From: AP-15 sp036500965
GTDB lineage: Bacteria > Pseudomonadota > Alphaproteobacteria > ATCC43930 > CGMCC-115725
Length of the DNA stretch: 28,887 nt
Assembly: GCA_036500965.1 (NCBI GenBank)
Contig: DASYBC010000015.1
Location: forward strand, 1 to 28,887
Direction of reading: 5' to 3'
Of the stretch, positions 1-7,713 are shown one piece after another. The position numbers and the translations under genes were made by a program. The notes beneath the pieces were generated by a model. That model did no database searches and had not been told where the DNA came from. It was given only the letters and a program-made list of their open reading frames with translations. Numbering within the stretch: the stretch's first letter is position 1; each line of letters starts with the position of its first letter.

Positions 1-149
1 CCGTCGCTCACCCTGCGACCGCTCAGCCGCGCCCCGACAGGCTCAAAACGCCAGGCTCGCGGCCCCAAAACCCCGACAAGCAGCCTGATACGTCAGAAAA
101 TCCAACATCAGCAGCCGCCCGGTGAGATATCCGGGCTAGTCGGGATGCC

Positions 150-860
150 TTGCCGACGGACTCTGGATTGTCGATTGCTGTGTGTGATGTTGAATTGCTA
201 CTCGCAGCCGGCATCGACAGAAGTCGAGCAGATCGCCTGGCTAGGCCGGGCAATGTCTTCGCAGATATTCTCCGCTCGACTTCCGGTGCAACTCTCCGGT
301 CGATTTCCGACGAAGATGCTCACGAAATTGATGAAGCGGTTCGTCGGCATTCAATCGGCAACCCTCCTCCGCCATTACCCGTTCCAACCCCTATAGCACC
401 GCCGCCGGCCCCACCTGAGACTGGTCCGGATGCCCCTCGAGGTAGAGAGATCGGCGAGAGCCGCGGACAGGGATTTCGGGCGTGGGCGCAGCATCGCCTC
501 CTGATAGAGGAACGCGCCATGGACGTCGCCAGGGAGTCTCTTGAACGGGAGGGTTGGGTAATATTTGACAGATCGCGCACCGAAAGCTACGATCTGCTGT
601 GCTCTCGTGGTGACCAGCGCGTTTACGCCGAAGTCAAAGGCACAACGACAAGCGGCCAGCAAATCATCATCACCCACGCCGAGGTCGAATTTGCGAGAGA
701 GCATCAACAGGAGATGCTCCTGGTGGTCGTTTCCGGAATTGAAGTGATCCAAGACGAGAGCGGGCGAGTGTCGGCCGATGGCGGAACGGCGATAACTTTC
801 CGGGAATGGGCTCCGCAGGCTTCGCAACTTAGACCCATCTCCTACATCTGCACGTTCTGA
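150..860 (+). CDS. DUF3883 (NO VEIN C-terminal-like) domain protein, start uncertain
   Basis: The C-terminal half (about residues 120-215) carries the DUF3883 pattern: an amphipathic helix, GW-V-FDRSRTESYDLLC, then VYAEVKGTTTSG, then a TH-EVEFA helix and a VVVSGIE strand. The D...EVKG arrangement resembles PD-(D/E)XK nuclease-like folds, and DUF3883 often occurs in restriction or defence proteins. That role is family knowledge and is not shown here. A proline-rich linker (about residues 72-98) separates it from a short N-terminal segment of no recognised family. The only in-frame start near the beginning is a TTG with no good Shine-Dalgarno site. A stop lies just upstream in this frame (123-125), while frame 1 stays open across it, so the gene could be 5'-truncated or frameshifted. 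Codons are less GC-rich than in the neighbours, which suggests transfer. The domain is fairly sure, the N-terminus is not. Confidence 0.65.
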   Translation: MPTDSGLSIAVCDVELLLAAGIDRSRADRLARPGNVFADILRSTSGATLRSISDEDAHEIDEAVRRHSIGNPPPPLPVPTPIAPPPAPPETGPDAPRGREIGESRGQGFRAWAQHRLLIEERAMDVARESLEREGWVIFDRSRTESYDLLCSRGDQRVYAEVKGTTTSGQQIIITHAEVEFAREHQQEMLLVVVSGIEVIQDESGRVSADGGTAITFREWAPQASQLRPISYICTF

Positions 861-1030
861 GCGGACGCCCGCCAACGAATTGCAATTTGCTCAATGCCCG
901 AGAGGCCGGGTCGATGGCATAGGCTCCGTCCGCCTCCTGGACCGCAAAGGCGAAGACCGCCGCGTTCGAATAGTGGGCGGCACCGGGCCGGTTTCCCTTT
1001 CGCCGCAATGCGATGCGACAGAGGGAGAGG

Positions 1031-2986
1031 TCAAGGAGCGAAGCCGAGCGCGGATAAATCCTGGCGCACGGCCGGGTCCGTCAATAGCGCGCGAAAGCGC
1101 TGCACCGCCGGGCGTTCTCGCCGCGCCTTGGGCACGATGAAATCGTAATGCTCGTCCTGCGCCGGGATGAAGCCGAGCCCGTATTGCCGGGCGACGGTAG
1201 CGATCGCGATGCCCCAATCGCCGCGGTTTTGCGCGACCGCGACGGCGACGGCGTTGTGCGATTTGGGCTGCGCCCAATACCCCTGCGGCCGCGCCCCGTC
1301 GAGCAGCCGGTCGGTCAGGATGCGGGTGCCGCTGCCGGCGTTGCGGTTGACCATCAGGCAATCGGGCGCAGCGAGCGCCATGGCGATCGCCGCTTCGAGC
1401 GAGCGGCCTTCGAAGCGCGGATCGCCGTTGCGGAAGACGATCCCTTGCCGGCGGCGGTAGCCCGGCACCAGCTCCAAGGCCGGGGTCAGGAACGGCAGGT
1501 TGTATTCACCGGTTTGCGGGTCCATCAGGTGGATCGGGGCCACGTCGCATTCGCCGCGCTTGGCCGCAGCGAGGCCGCCGGTGCTGCCGACGTTGAGCAC
1601 CTTGACCGACACCCCGTCGGCTTGCAGCCGGCCGGTCAGCACGTCGAGCCCGACGCAATGGCTGCCGACGATGACGAGATCGGCGAGATGGGCCCAGCCG
1701 ATCAGCTGCACCTCGACCGGCGTGCCGGCCGGCACGCTCTCGACATGCGCGGCGATGGCGATGAACCCGTCGGCCTGGCTGAAGGTCGTGACCGCACCAG
1801 AGCCCTTGCCGGCCGGATAGGCGGCGAGCGTATTTTCGTCGGCGCCGCGCACCAGCGAGACCATCACATATTCGGTGCGGCCGCGCTCGGAGGCGATGCG
1901 CAGCGGCAATATCGCCGGCCGGCGCTCGGCTTGCTCGGCCGGAAGACCGGCGAAGGCGCGGATCACCGGCGCCGCGAACTCGTGAAAGGTGAAGATCGCC
2001 GAAGTCGGGAACCCGGGCAGCACGACGACCGGCTTACCGCCGGCAACCGCGAGGCACAGCGGCTTGCCCGGCTTCAGCGCCACCCCGTGGACGACGACCC
2101 CCGGGTCCTCGAGCGAGGCGACGGCGCGATAGCACAAATCGCCGGCGCCTTTCGAGGTGCCGCCCGACAACAGCACCATGTCGCAAGCCGCGAGCCCCTG
2201 ATCGACGAGGCCCGCCAGCACCGCCTGGTCATCCGGCCCGATGCCGAGCGGCTGCGGCGCGCCGCCCGCCTCCTCGACCGCGGCGGCGAGAATTGCCGCG
2301 TTCGAATCATAGACGCCGCCGGGGCGGATCGGCTCGCCCGGAGCGGTGATCTCGTCGCCGGTCGAGATGATCGCGACGCGCGGCCGGCGCCAGACCTCGA
2401 CAGATGCGCGGCCGACCGCCGCCAGCATCCCGATCTCGCGCGACGTCAGCACCTGCCCGGCGCGCAATACGGTCTCGCCGCGGGCGAGGTCGCTGCCGGC
2501 AAACGAGATCAGCTGGCCCGCCGCAGCCGGGCGCCGCACCTCGATCTGCGTCGCGCCATCGACCTCGCGCGTCTCGGTGTGCTCGACCATGATCACGGCG
2601 TCGGCGCCGCGCGGCACCATGCCGCCGGTGGCGATCAGGGTGGCGGTTCCGGGCATCACCGCGAGGCGCGGCTCGCGGCCGGGGGTCACGACTTCGTTGT
2701 TCAGTGCCAGTGCCAACGGCGCGCGCTCGCTGGCGCCGGCGGTGTCGGACGCGCGCACCGCGAACCCGTCGACATTGGCGCGGTCAAATCCCGGTACATC
2801 GATTTCGGCCACCACCGTGTGCGCCAGCACGCGCCCCGGCGCCCGCGCCAGCGGCACCGCCTCGCGGCCGAGCGGGCGCAGTTCCAGGTGGCGATGAAAA
2901 CGAGCCGTTGCTTCGTCGCGGTCGATGACCTCGAGGAACTGCTCCTGTCGCGACAGGCTGCGCAATGCCGCCGGGATGTCGTTCAT
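1031..2986 (-). CDS. moeA: MoeA molybdenum insertase fused to a PBP-like domain
   Basis: This 651-residue protein has two parts. Residues 1-430 are MoeA, which inserts molybdate into adenylylated molybdopterin to give molybdenum cofactor in the cytoplasm. Visible motifs are DRANVDGFAV (D73), ATGGMVPRGADAV (about 119-131), ISTGDE (D211, E212), LLSGGTSKGAGD (about 272-283) and ALKPGKP followed by VVVLPGFPTSA. Residues about 436-645 form a periplasmic-binding-protein-like domain without a signal peptide, beginning LVIVGSHCVGLDVL and containing VNRNAGSGTR. This fusion is known from some archaeal and bacterial MoeA proteins, where the second domain is thought to sense or bind an oxyanion or ligand. 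The ATG lies 4 bp after the stop of the upstream MoeA-like gene, so the two are probably co-transcribed. Catalytic motifs are intact. Confidence 0.92.
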   Translation of the reverse strand: MNDIPAALRSLSRQEQFLEVIDRDEATARFHRHLELRPLGREAVPLARAPGRVLAHTVVAEIDVPGFDRANVDGFAVRASDTAGASERAPLALALNNEVVTPGREPRLAVMPGTATLIATGGMVPRGADAVIMVEHTETREVDGATQIEVRRPAAAGQLISFAGSDLARGETVLRAGQVLTSREIGMLAAVGRASVEVWRRPRVAIISTGDEITAPGEPIRPGGVYDSNAAILAAAVEEAGGAPQPLGIGPDDQAVLAGLVDQGLAACDMVLLSGGTSKGAGDLCYRAVASLEDPGVVVHGVALKPGKPLCLAVAGGKPVVVLPGFPTSAIFTFHEFAAPVIRAFAGLPAEQAERRPAILPLRIASERGRTEYVMVSLVRGADENTLAAYPAGKGSGAVTTFSQADGFIAIAAHVESVPAGTPVEVQLIGWAHLADLVIVGSHCVGLDVLTGRLQADGVSVKVLNVGSTGGLAAAKRGECDVAPIHLMDPQTGEYNLPFLTPALELVPGYRRRQGIVFRNGDPRFEGRSLEAAIAMALAAPDCLMVNRNAGSGTRILTDRLLDGARPQGYWAQPKSHNAVAVAVAQNRGDWGIAIATVARQYGLGFIPAQDEHYDFIVPKARRERPAVQRFRALLTDPAVRQDLSALGFAP

Positions 2987-2990
2987 GGGC

Positions 2991-4184
2991 TCATCCTGTC
3001 TCCGCTTCGCGGTCCTCGTACAGGTGCACGATCACCGAGGCGCCTTGCGGGTGGCCCTCGCTCGCCTCGGGGATGATGATAAAGCCGTCGCCGGCGGTCG
3101 CTGCCGTCAACCCGATCTCGGCAAAGGCCGGCAGCGGCTCGACCGTGCCGGGTGCCCCGCCAAAGCGTACCGGGCAGATCTCGGTCATCCCGACCATCGA
3201 GACGATCTTGCGCGCCGCGGTCATCCGGCAGTGCCGGAACGGCAGGCTCGGGTCGCGGCCGGCGAGGCGGCGGATCGCCCGCCCGGCGAAGAGCTCGTAG
3301 CTCCACAGGCAAGCCGGCGGCGCGCCGGGCAGCAGCACCACCGGGATGCCCGCGCCGCTGCGGCCGAGCCCGGTCGTTTCGCCCGGGCGCAGGGCGATGC
3401 CGTGCAGCGCCAGCTCGCCGGCCTCGGCCAGCGCCGCGGCGGCATGGTCGTCGGTCCCGGCCCCGGTCCCGCCGACGACCAGGGCGATATCGCTAGCGGC
3501 CACCGCCAGCGTAGCAGCCAGCGCCGGTCGCGACCGCTCCGCCACGAGCTCCTCGGCGACGATGATCCCGCCGTCGCGCACCACCGCCGCGCGAAGCATC
3601 GGCCGGTTGCTGTCGGGCACGCCCTGAGACCCTACCGGCCCGGCGAGCAGAATGGCGACGCGCGGCTGACGCACCGCCGCAACTTCGGCGATCCCGGCCG
3701 CCGCCAAGAGCCCGAGATGGGGCACCGCGAGCCGCGTTCCCGCCGCTGCCAGAATAGCGTCTGGCGCGGCGACGGCACCCTGTCGCTCGATGTTCTCGCT
3801 CGGCGCCACCGGCTCGACCAGCAGCGCGTTGCCGGGCCCTCCCGGCTCGGCCGCAGCGAGCGGCACGACCGCATCCATTCCGGCTGGCAACGGATCGCCG
3901 GCTGCCACCGCCGCCGCCGGCACGGCGAGCGGATTGTAGGCGCTGGCGCCGACGCTGCGCTGCGCCTCCACGGCGAAGCCGTCGAGTGCCGCGCGGTCTC
4001 GATCCGGCATTGCGTGCTCGGCACGGCAATCCGCGGCGAGCACCCGGCCCGCGGCCTCGCCGAGCGGCACCGGCTCCCCCGGTAGTCGAAATGTCGCGGC
4101 GTCGATCCAGGCGACCGCCTCGGCCAGCGCCGCAATGGGCCGGTCGGAGAAGACTTCGACGCCGACTCTGTCCGATCGTCGCAC
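2991..4184 (-). CDS. MoeA-like molybdopterin-binding protein, active-site motif degenerate
   Basis: This is a MoeA-family protein of about 397 residues. It keeps the fold-defining DRAALDGFAV, PLPAGMDAVV, VVGGTGAGTDDH and IALRPGE...PVVLLPGAPP segments. The segment corresponding to STGDE in active MoeA reads ILLAGPVGSQGVPDSN here, so the Asp-Glu pair that helps bind molybdate/magnesium is missing. The protein may be a molybdopterin-binding partner or a regulator rather than an insertase; this is inferred. I chose the GTG at 4184 because GGGAG sits 8 nt upstream. The frame is open to 4295 with other possible starts (GTG at 4193), but the extra residues are not MoeA-like. It is first in a two-gene unit with the MoeA-PBP fusion. 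Confidence 0.8.
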   Translation of the reverse strand: MRRSDRVGVEVFSDRPIAALAEAVAWIDAATFRLPGEPVPLGEAAGRVLAADCRAEHAMPDRDRAALDGFAVEAQRSVGASAYNPLAVPAAAVAAGDPLPAGMDAVVPLAAAEPGGPGNALLVEPVAPSENIERQGAVAAPDAILAAAGTRLAVPHLGLLAAAGIAEVAAVRQPRVAILLAGPVGSQGVPDSNRPMLRAAVVRDGGIIVAEELVAERSRPALAATLAVAASDIALVVGGTGAGTDDHAAAALAEAGELALHGIALRPGETTGLGRSGAGIPVVLLPGAPPACLWSYELFAGRAIRRLAGRDPSLPFRHCRMTAARKIVSMVGMTEICPVRFGGAPGTVEPLPAFAEIGLTAATAGDGFIIIPEASEGHPQGASVIVHLYEDREAETG

Positions 4185-4371
4185 GGGCAGCACTCCCTCC
4201 GCCTTGCGCGCGCGATCATAGCCCAGTATGGCAACGTGCCCGGTGCGATATCCGGTCCTTCGCGGCGAGACGCGACCCGCTCCGATGGCGCCCAAAAGGG
4301 CGGTTCCCGATCGCTATTTGGCCCGATCGGCGCTAATCTGCGCACAGTGGGGAGTGCAGGAGGAAAGACGC

Positions 4372-5580
4372 ATGTTGCAGATTGCCGGGCGCATCGGCGT
4401 CCTCGGCACCGAGACGGCTTTCGAGGTCCTGGCGCGGGCCAACGCGCTCGCCGCCCAAGGCCGGTCGATCATCAATCTCGGCATCGGCCAGCCCGATTTC
4501 CCGACGCCCTCGCATATCGTCGAGGCCGGCCGAAAGGCGCTGGCCGACGGCCATCACGGCTACACCCCGGCCAACGGCATCCCGCAATTGCGCGAGGCGG
4601 TTGCCGCCGACCTCTATCGCCGCCATCGGGTCGAGGTGTCGCCCGACCGGGTGCTGGTGGTCCCGGGCGGCAAGGTCACGATGTTTTTTGCGATCCTGAT
4701 GTTTGGCGAGCCCGGCGCCGAAATCCTCTACCCGAACCCGGGCTTCCCGATCTACGAGAGCGTGATCCGTTTTTCCGGCGCCGAACCGGTGCCGATCCCG
4801 CTGCACGAGAGCGCCGGCTTTTCATTCAAGGCTGCCGAGGTGCTTGACAAGATCACCCCGCGCACCCGGCTGATCATCATCAACAGCCCGGCCAACCCGA
4901 CGGGCGGCGTGGTGCCGCGCCAGGAGCTCGACCGTCTCGTCGCCGGGCTCGAGCATCACCCGCAGGTCGCGATCATGAGCGATGAGATCTATGGCGAAAT
5001 CCTCTATGATGGGGCCGAGCATGTCAGCCTCTTGAGCTATCCTTCGATCCTCGAGCGGCTGATCCTGCTCGACGGGTGGAGCAAGACCTATGCGATGACC
5101 GGCTGGCGCATGGGCTACGGGGTGTGGCCGCAGGCGGTGTTCGCCGCGGCCGAGCGGCTGGCGATCAACTGCCATTCCTGCGTCAACGCCGCCGCCCAGT
5201 TCGCCGGCATCGCCGCGCTGTCCGGGCCGCGCGAGCCGGTGGCGCGGATGGTCGCGGCCTTTGCCGAGCGCCGCCAATTCGTCATCGAGGCGCTGAACGG
5301 CCTGCCCGGCGTTCGCTGCGCCCGCCCCGGCGGCGCCTTCTACGCCTTTCCCAACGTGGCCGGGACGGGACTTGATTCCCGCACCTTGCAGGGCCGGCTG
5401 CTCGAGGAAGCCGGGGTGGCGACGATCGCCGGCACCAGCTTTGGCGAGTTCGGCGAGGGCTATCTGCGGGTCTCCTATGCCAATAGCCGCGAGGCGATCG
5501 CCGAGGCGGTCGAGCGCATCCGCCGGCTGCTCGCAAACCTGCCGAAGCCCGATCCGTCGCGCGCCGCCGCGCCGCGTTGA
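4372..5580 (+). CDS. Pyridoxal-phosphate aminotransferase, class I/II
   Basis: A 402-residue fold-type I aminotransferase that transfers amino groups between an amino acid and a 2-oxo acid in the cytoplasm. It shows INLGIGQPDFPTP near the N-terminus, the PLP-contact segment PNPGFPIYES (121-130), INSPANPTGGVV (170-181, Asn contact), SDEIYGEILYDG (203-214, Asp contact), the Schiff-base lysine in DGWSKTYAMTGWR (K238) and the substrate-carboxylate arginine near the C-terminus (LRVSYANS). It resembles the AspC/alanine-type branch, but substrate specificity cannot be read from the sequence. The ATG is preceded by AGGAGGAAAG at good spacing. The frame is open further upstream to 4228, but those residues are not family-like. 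It is divergent from the molybdopterin pair, sharing a 187-bp upstream region. Confidence 0.9.
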   Translation: MLQIAGRIGVLGTETAFEVLARANALAAQGRSIINLGIGQPDFPTPSHIVEAGRKALADGHHGYTPANGIPQLREAVAADLYRRHRVEVSPDRVLVVPGGKVTMFFAILMFGEPGAEILYPNPGFPIYESVIRFSGAEPVPIPLHESAGFSFKAAEVLDKITPRTRLIIINSPANPTGGVVPRQELDRLVAGLEHHPQVAIMSDEIYGEILYDGAEHVSLLSYPSILERLILLDGWSKTYAMTGWRMGYGVWPQAVFAAAERLAINCHSCVNAAAQFAGIAALSGPREPVARMVAAFAERRQFVIEALNGLPGVRCARPGGAFYAFPNVAGTGLDSRTLQGRLLEEAGVATIAGTSFGEFGEGYLRVSYANSREAIAEAVERIRRLLANLPKPDPSRAAAPR

Positions 5581-5668
5581 CTTAATTTTAGGCGATCGCG
5601 TGCTTGGTTCGCCAGCAGTGGCCAGACCGCGCCGCGACACTTATAGCTTCTCTGGTGCGCAATTCGGT

Positions 5669-5684
5669 TGGCATGGGTTATGCT
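5669..5684 (+). promoter_or_regulatory. Sigma-54 (RpoN) promoter of glnB
   Basis: The sequence TTGGCATGGGTTATGCT contains GG at 5670-5671 and GC at 5682-5683, separated by exactly 10 nt. This matches the -24/-12 consensus TGGCACG-N4-TTGC at nearly every position. Transcription would start about 12 nt downstream of the GC, leaving a leader of roughly 35-40 nt before the glnB ATG at 5732. A TGGTGC half-site like those bound by NtrC lies at 5653-5658, but no full palindrome was seen. Confidence 0.8.
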
Positions 5685-5731
5685 GCACTGTCAATGGCTG
5701 ACGGTGCCCGCCTGAGAAAGATCGAAAATCG

Positions 5732-6070
5732 ATGAAAAAGATCGAGGCAATCATCAAGCCCTTCAAGCTCGACGAGGTGAAGGAGGCGCTGCATGAGGTC
5801 GGGATCAAGGGCATCACCGTCACCGAGGCTAAAGGCTTCGGCCGCCAGAAGGGCCACACCGAGCTCTATCGCGGGGCCGAATACGTGGTCGATTTTCTGC
5901 CCAAGGTGAAGATCGAGGTGGTCATGGAAGACACCCTGGTCGAGCGCGCGGTCGAGGCGATCCAGCAGGCGGCGCGCACCGGCCGGATCGGCGACGGCAA
6001 GATCTTCGTCACCAACATCGACGAGGCCGTCCGCATCCGCACCGGCGAGCGCGGCCCCGACGCGATCTGA
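5732..6070 (+). CDS. glnB: Nitrogen regulatory protein P-II
   Basis: A 112-residue P-II signal transducer, the standard family length. It senses 2-oxoglutarate and ATP/ADP and relays nitrogen status to NtrB, the GlnE/GlnD system or ammonium channels. It starts MKKIEAIIKPFKLDEVK, carries the T-loop (residues 37-55) with the uridylylation tyrosine Y51 in RGAEYVVDF, the TGRIGDGKIFV B-loop (about 83-93) and a C-terminal RIRTGERGPDAI. The T-loop sequence fits GlnB rather than GlnK, but the two are hard to separate without phylogeny. A sigma-54 promoter lies just upstream, which implies NtrC-type nitrogen control. glnA, the usual downstream partner in Alphaproteobacteria, is absent: the next gene is thyX on the opposite strand. 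A paralogue next to glnA elsewhere is therefore possible. Confidence 0.95.
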   Translation: MKKIEAIIKPFKLDEVKEALHEVGIKGITVTEAKGFGRQKGHTELYRGAEYVVDFLPKVKIEVVMEDTLVERAVEAIQQAARTGRIGDGKIFVTNIDEAVRIRTGERGPDAI

Positions 6071-6171
6071 GGGTCGGACGGGTAGGCCGCGGCAGAAAGC
6101 TTTCGGGTCGGGAACACCGCAGCGGAGCAGCACTTCGACGAAACCGAGGCAGTGCGCGCCGAGGTGCGGCT

Positions 6172-7110
6172 TCAGGCGGGACGGCCCAGCAGCGCCATCA
6201 ATTCGCGCCACTCGCGGGCGGATAGGCCGCTCTCGGCTTGGCTGACGCCTTCGCCGCCGAGCAGGCGGCGGATCACCGCGAGCCCCGTTGCCGAGATCGT
6301 CGCCGCATTCATCCGGTATTCGAAAAAAGCGGCGCAGGTCATCGGGACCCAGCGCCTGAGAATGTCGAGCATGACCTCCGCATAAGCGCGGATCTCGTAT
6401 TGCGCATGCGAGTCCGCGCGCAGCGACAGAAAATGCATCAAATTGTGCAGGTCGATCTTCCAGTACCATTGCGTATAAAAGCCGAGCGTCAGGTTGATGC
6501 GGGCAAGCTCGCGCGCCAGCCCGGGCCGGTCAGCGTCAATCGTATTACCCGCTGCGTCCTCGTTCAGCAATTCGATATAGCCGGCATAGGCGCGTTCAGC
6601 ATCCTCTCGTAGCAATTCAAGCACTCGGCGCGACGCCACAGCATCAAGAACGGTCCCTCGGCCCTGCCCATTCGTCTTCGTCTGTTTCGCCAGATGCCGA
6701 GGCTCTGGGAGGTAAAACTCGTTGTCGAGGATCGAATAGCGCGCAGAATATTCGTTTACACTGGCCGTACGGTGGCGAATCCACTGTCGGGCGACGAAGA
6801 TCGGCAATTTAACATGAAATTTGATCTCGCACATCTCGAACGGCGTGGAATGTCGGTGCCGCATCAGATAGTTGATCAGCGCCTGGTCTTTGCTGGTCGG
6901 CTTGGTGCCGCGGCCGTAGGAGACTCGCGCGGCCTGGACCACTGCCGCATCGTCGCCCATATAATCGATCACGCGCACAAAACCGTGGTCGAGCACCCGC
7001 AAGCGCTCGTAAAGGATTTCTTCGAGTTTCGGAACGGTGGCCCGCCCCGTTGGCTGGGGCTCTGCGCTGTTGTTCACGACCTCGTCCTGCTGTTCCAGTT
7101 TGAGCCGCAT
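6172..7110 (-). CDS. thyX: Flavin-dependent thymidylate synthase
   Basis: This 312-residue protein makes dTMP from dUMP using methylenetetrahydrofolate and FAD. The ThyX signature RHR-x3-S-x-NE-x-S-x-RYS is intact (RHRTASVNEYSARYS, residues 112-126). Around it are MRHRHSTPFEMCEIKF and, later, LARELARINLTLGFYTQWYWKIDLHNL (two parts), all typical of alphaproteobacterial ThyX. I chose the ATG at 7110, where a GGGGAG lies about 11 nt upstream; an in-frame ATG at 7152 would add 14 residues not seen in relatives. It converges on glnB with about 100 bp between their stops. Organisms with ThyX often lack ThyA, but that cannot be tested here. Confidence 0.95.
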   Translation of the reverse strand: MRLKLEQQDEVVNNSAEPQPTGRATVPKLEEILYERLRVLDHGFVRVIDYMGDDAAVVQAARVSYGRGTKPTSKDQALINYLMRHRHSTPFEMCEIKFHVKLPIFVARQWIRHRTASVNEYSARYSILDNEFYLPEPRHLAKQTKTNGQGRGTVLDAVASRRVLELLREDAERAYAGYIELLNEDAAGNTIDADRPGLARELARINLTLGFYTQWYWKIDLHNLMHFLSLRADSHAQYEIRAYAEVMLDILRRWVPMTCAAFFEYRMNAATISATGLAVIRRLLGGEGVSQAESGLSAREWRELMALLGRPA

Positions 7111-7540
7111 CGGACCGGAGGCTCCCCCGTGTATTCGACTACGGCAGAACACTAGCTAGATCGCGAGGCTAGCGAGCCCCGCACAACAATGGCGCACAGG
7201 GATGTCCACCGCAAAACGGAGTTTCCCACAATCTGGCTGCCTTGTCCCACAATCGCCCACAGGACGCACCACAGCCACTGCGCCACAACCGCATTGGATC
7301 AGATGCTTACCGGCCCCACCTTGCCCCTGAGCTTTTACCCTAAAATAGCGGTGTAGGTAACCGCTGCAGGCCCACGATCTTCCCAGGCCACGACCTGCCT
7401 AGACCCGCTATCCGCTGAGTGATCGGCGGGCCGGCTCTCGGCATGCGGAGTATCGAGGGTTGTACCGGTGGCCGGCCCAGCGCCTGATGCCTGGGAGACG
7501 GGCCAGATGGATGATATCAGCGATATCGGGTTGGATATGC
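7111..7540. other. Intergenic region between thyX and the transposase remnant
   Basis: About 430 bp without a convincing gene. It contains the TGTGGG array described separately and a small inverted repeat AGCGGT/ACCGCT (7347-7352 with 7360-7365, loop of 7). Composition is visibly less GC-rich than in the surrounding genes up to about 7350. Open frames here have no recognisable protein-like segments. No tRNA cloverleaf was found. Confidence 0.5.
7225..7261 (-). promoter_or_regulatory. Phased TGTGGG repeats upstream of thyX
   Basis: Read on the thyX strand, the hexamer TGTGGG occurs three times (complement at 7256-7261, 7246-7251 and 7225-7230). The start-to-start distances are 10 and 21 bp, close to one and two helical turns. 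Two of the copies extend to a 10-bp perfect repeat GATTGTGGGA. Same-face phasing suggests a protein-binding array. The spacing recalls MraZ-type TGGG repeats, but no regulator can be named from the sequence. The array lies 115-150 bp upstream of the thyX start. Confidence 0.4.
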
Positions 7541-7544
7541 CCAA

Positions 7545-7713
7545 GGCGGCTTGACGCCGCGATCGCCGCCAAATTCCTCACCGCCATGCTGTCGCAGCCG
7601 CGGGTCAAGCGGCTGCTGTCGAGCGCGCATTTTCGCGGCAGACGGCACTTTGACCCCGGCCTGGGCGTCGAGGAGGAGCGTCAAGCGAAAGCGCCGCCGA
7701 GACGCGGAGAGCG
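7545..7713 (+). pseudogene. Transposase remnant, IS5-family-like, frameshifted
   Basis: Translating this stretch gives two joined pieces of the N-terminal part of an IS5-type transposase (DUF772 region). In one frame it reads LDAAIAAKFLTAMLSQPRVK followed by RLLSSAHF (7550-7633). After a +1 shift at about 7631 it continues FAADGTLTPAWASRRSVKRK (from 7632). Intact relatives have the pattern FL..VL..P..K.LLS.EHFSVDGTLI.AWAS.KSF. Only about 55 of roughly 350 residues survive, with no start, no DDE catalytic region and no visible terminal inverted repeats. It stops at the 3' end of the dehydratase gene. It is a dead insertion-sequence fragment. The family call is from memory of the motif. Confidence 0.6.

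Noticed and set aside
861..1030. tRNA-like GTTCGAAT and an AATTGCAATT palindrome between the DUF3883 and MoeA genes
   Set aside because: No cloverleaf can be completed around the first, and a 10-bp palindrome alone is not evidence of a site.
1148..3076. Long plus-strand open frame (642 codons) opposite the MoeA-PBP gene
   Set aside because: It is rich in Arg, Asp, His and Ala with no motif, the usual antisense shadow of a GC-rich gene. The minus strand has clear MoeA motifs.
4185..4371. Possible molybdenum-cofactor riboswitch upstream of the molybdopterin pair
   Set aside because: Apart from a short CGCCC-AAAA-GGGCG hairpin at 4289-4302, I could not fit the conserved riboswitch elements by eye.
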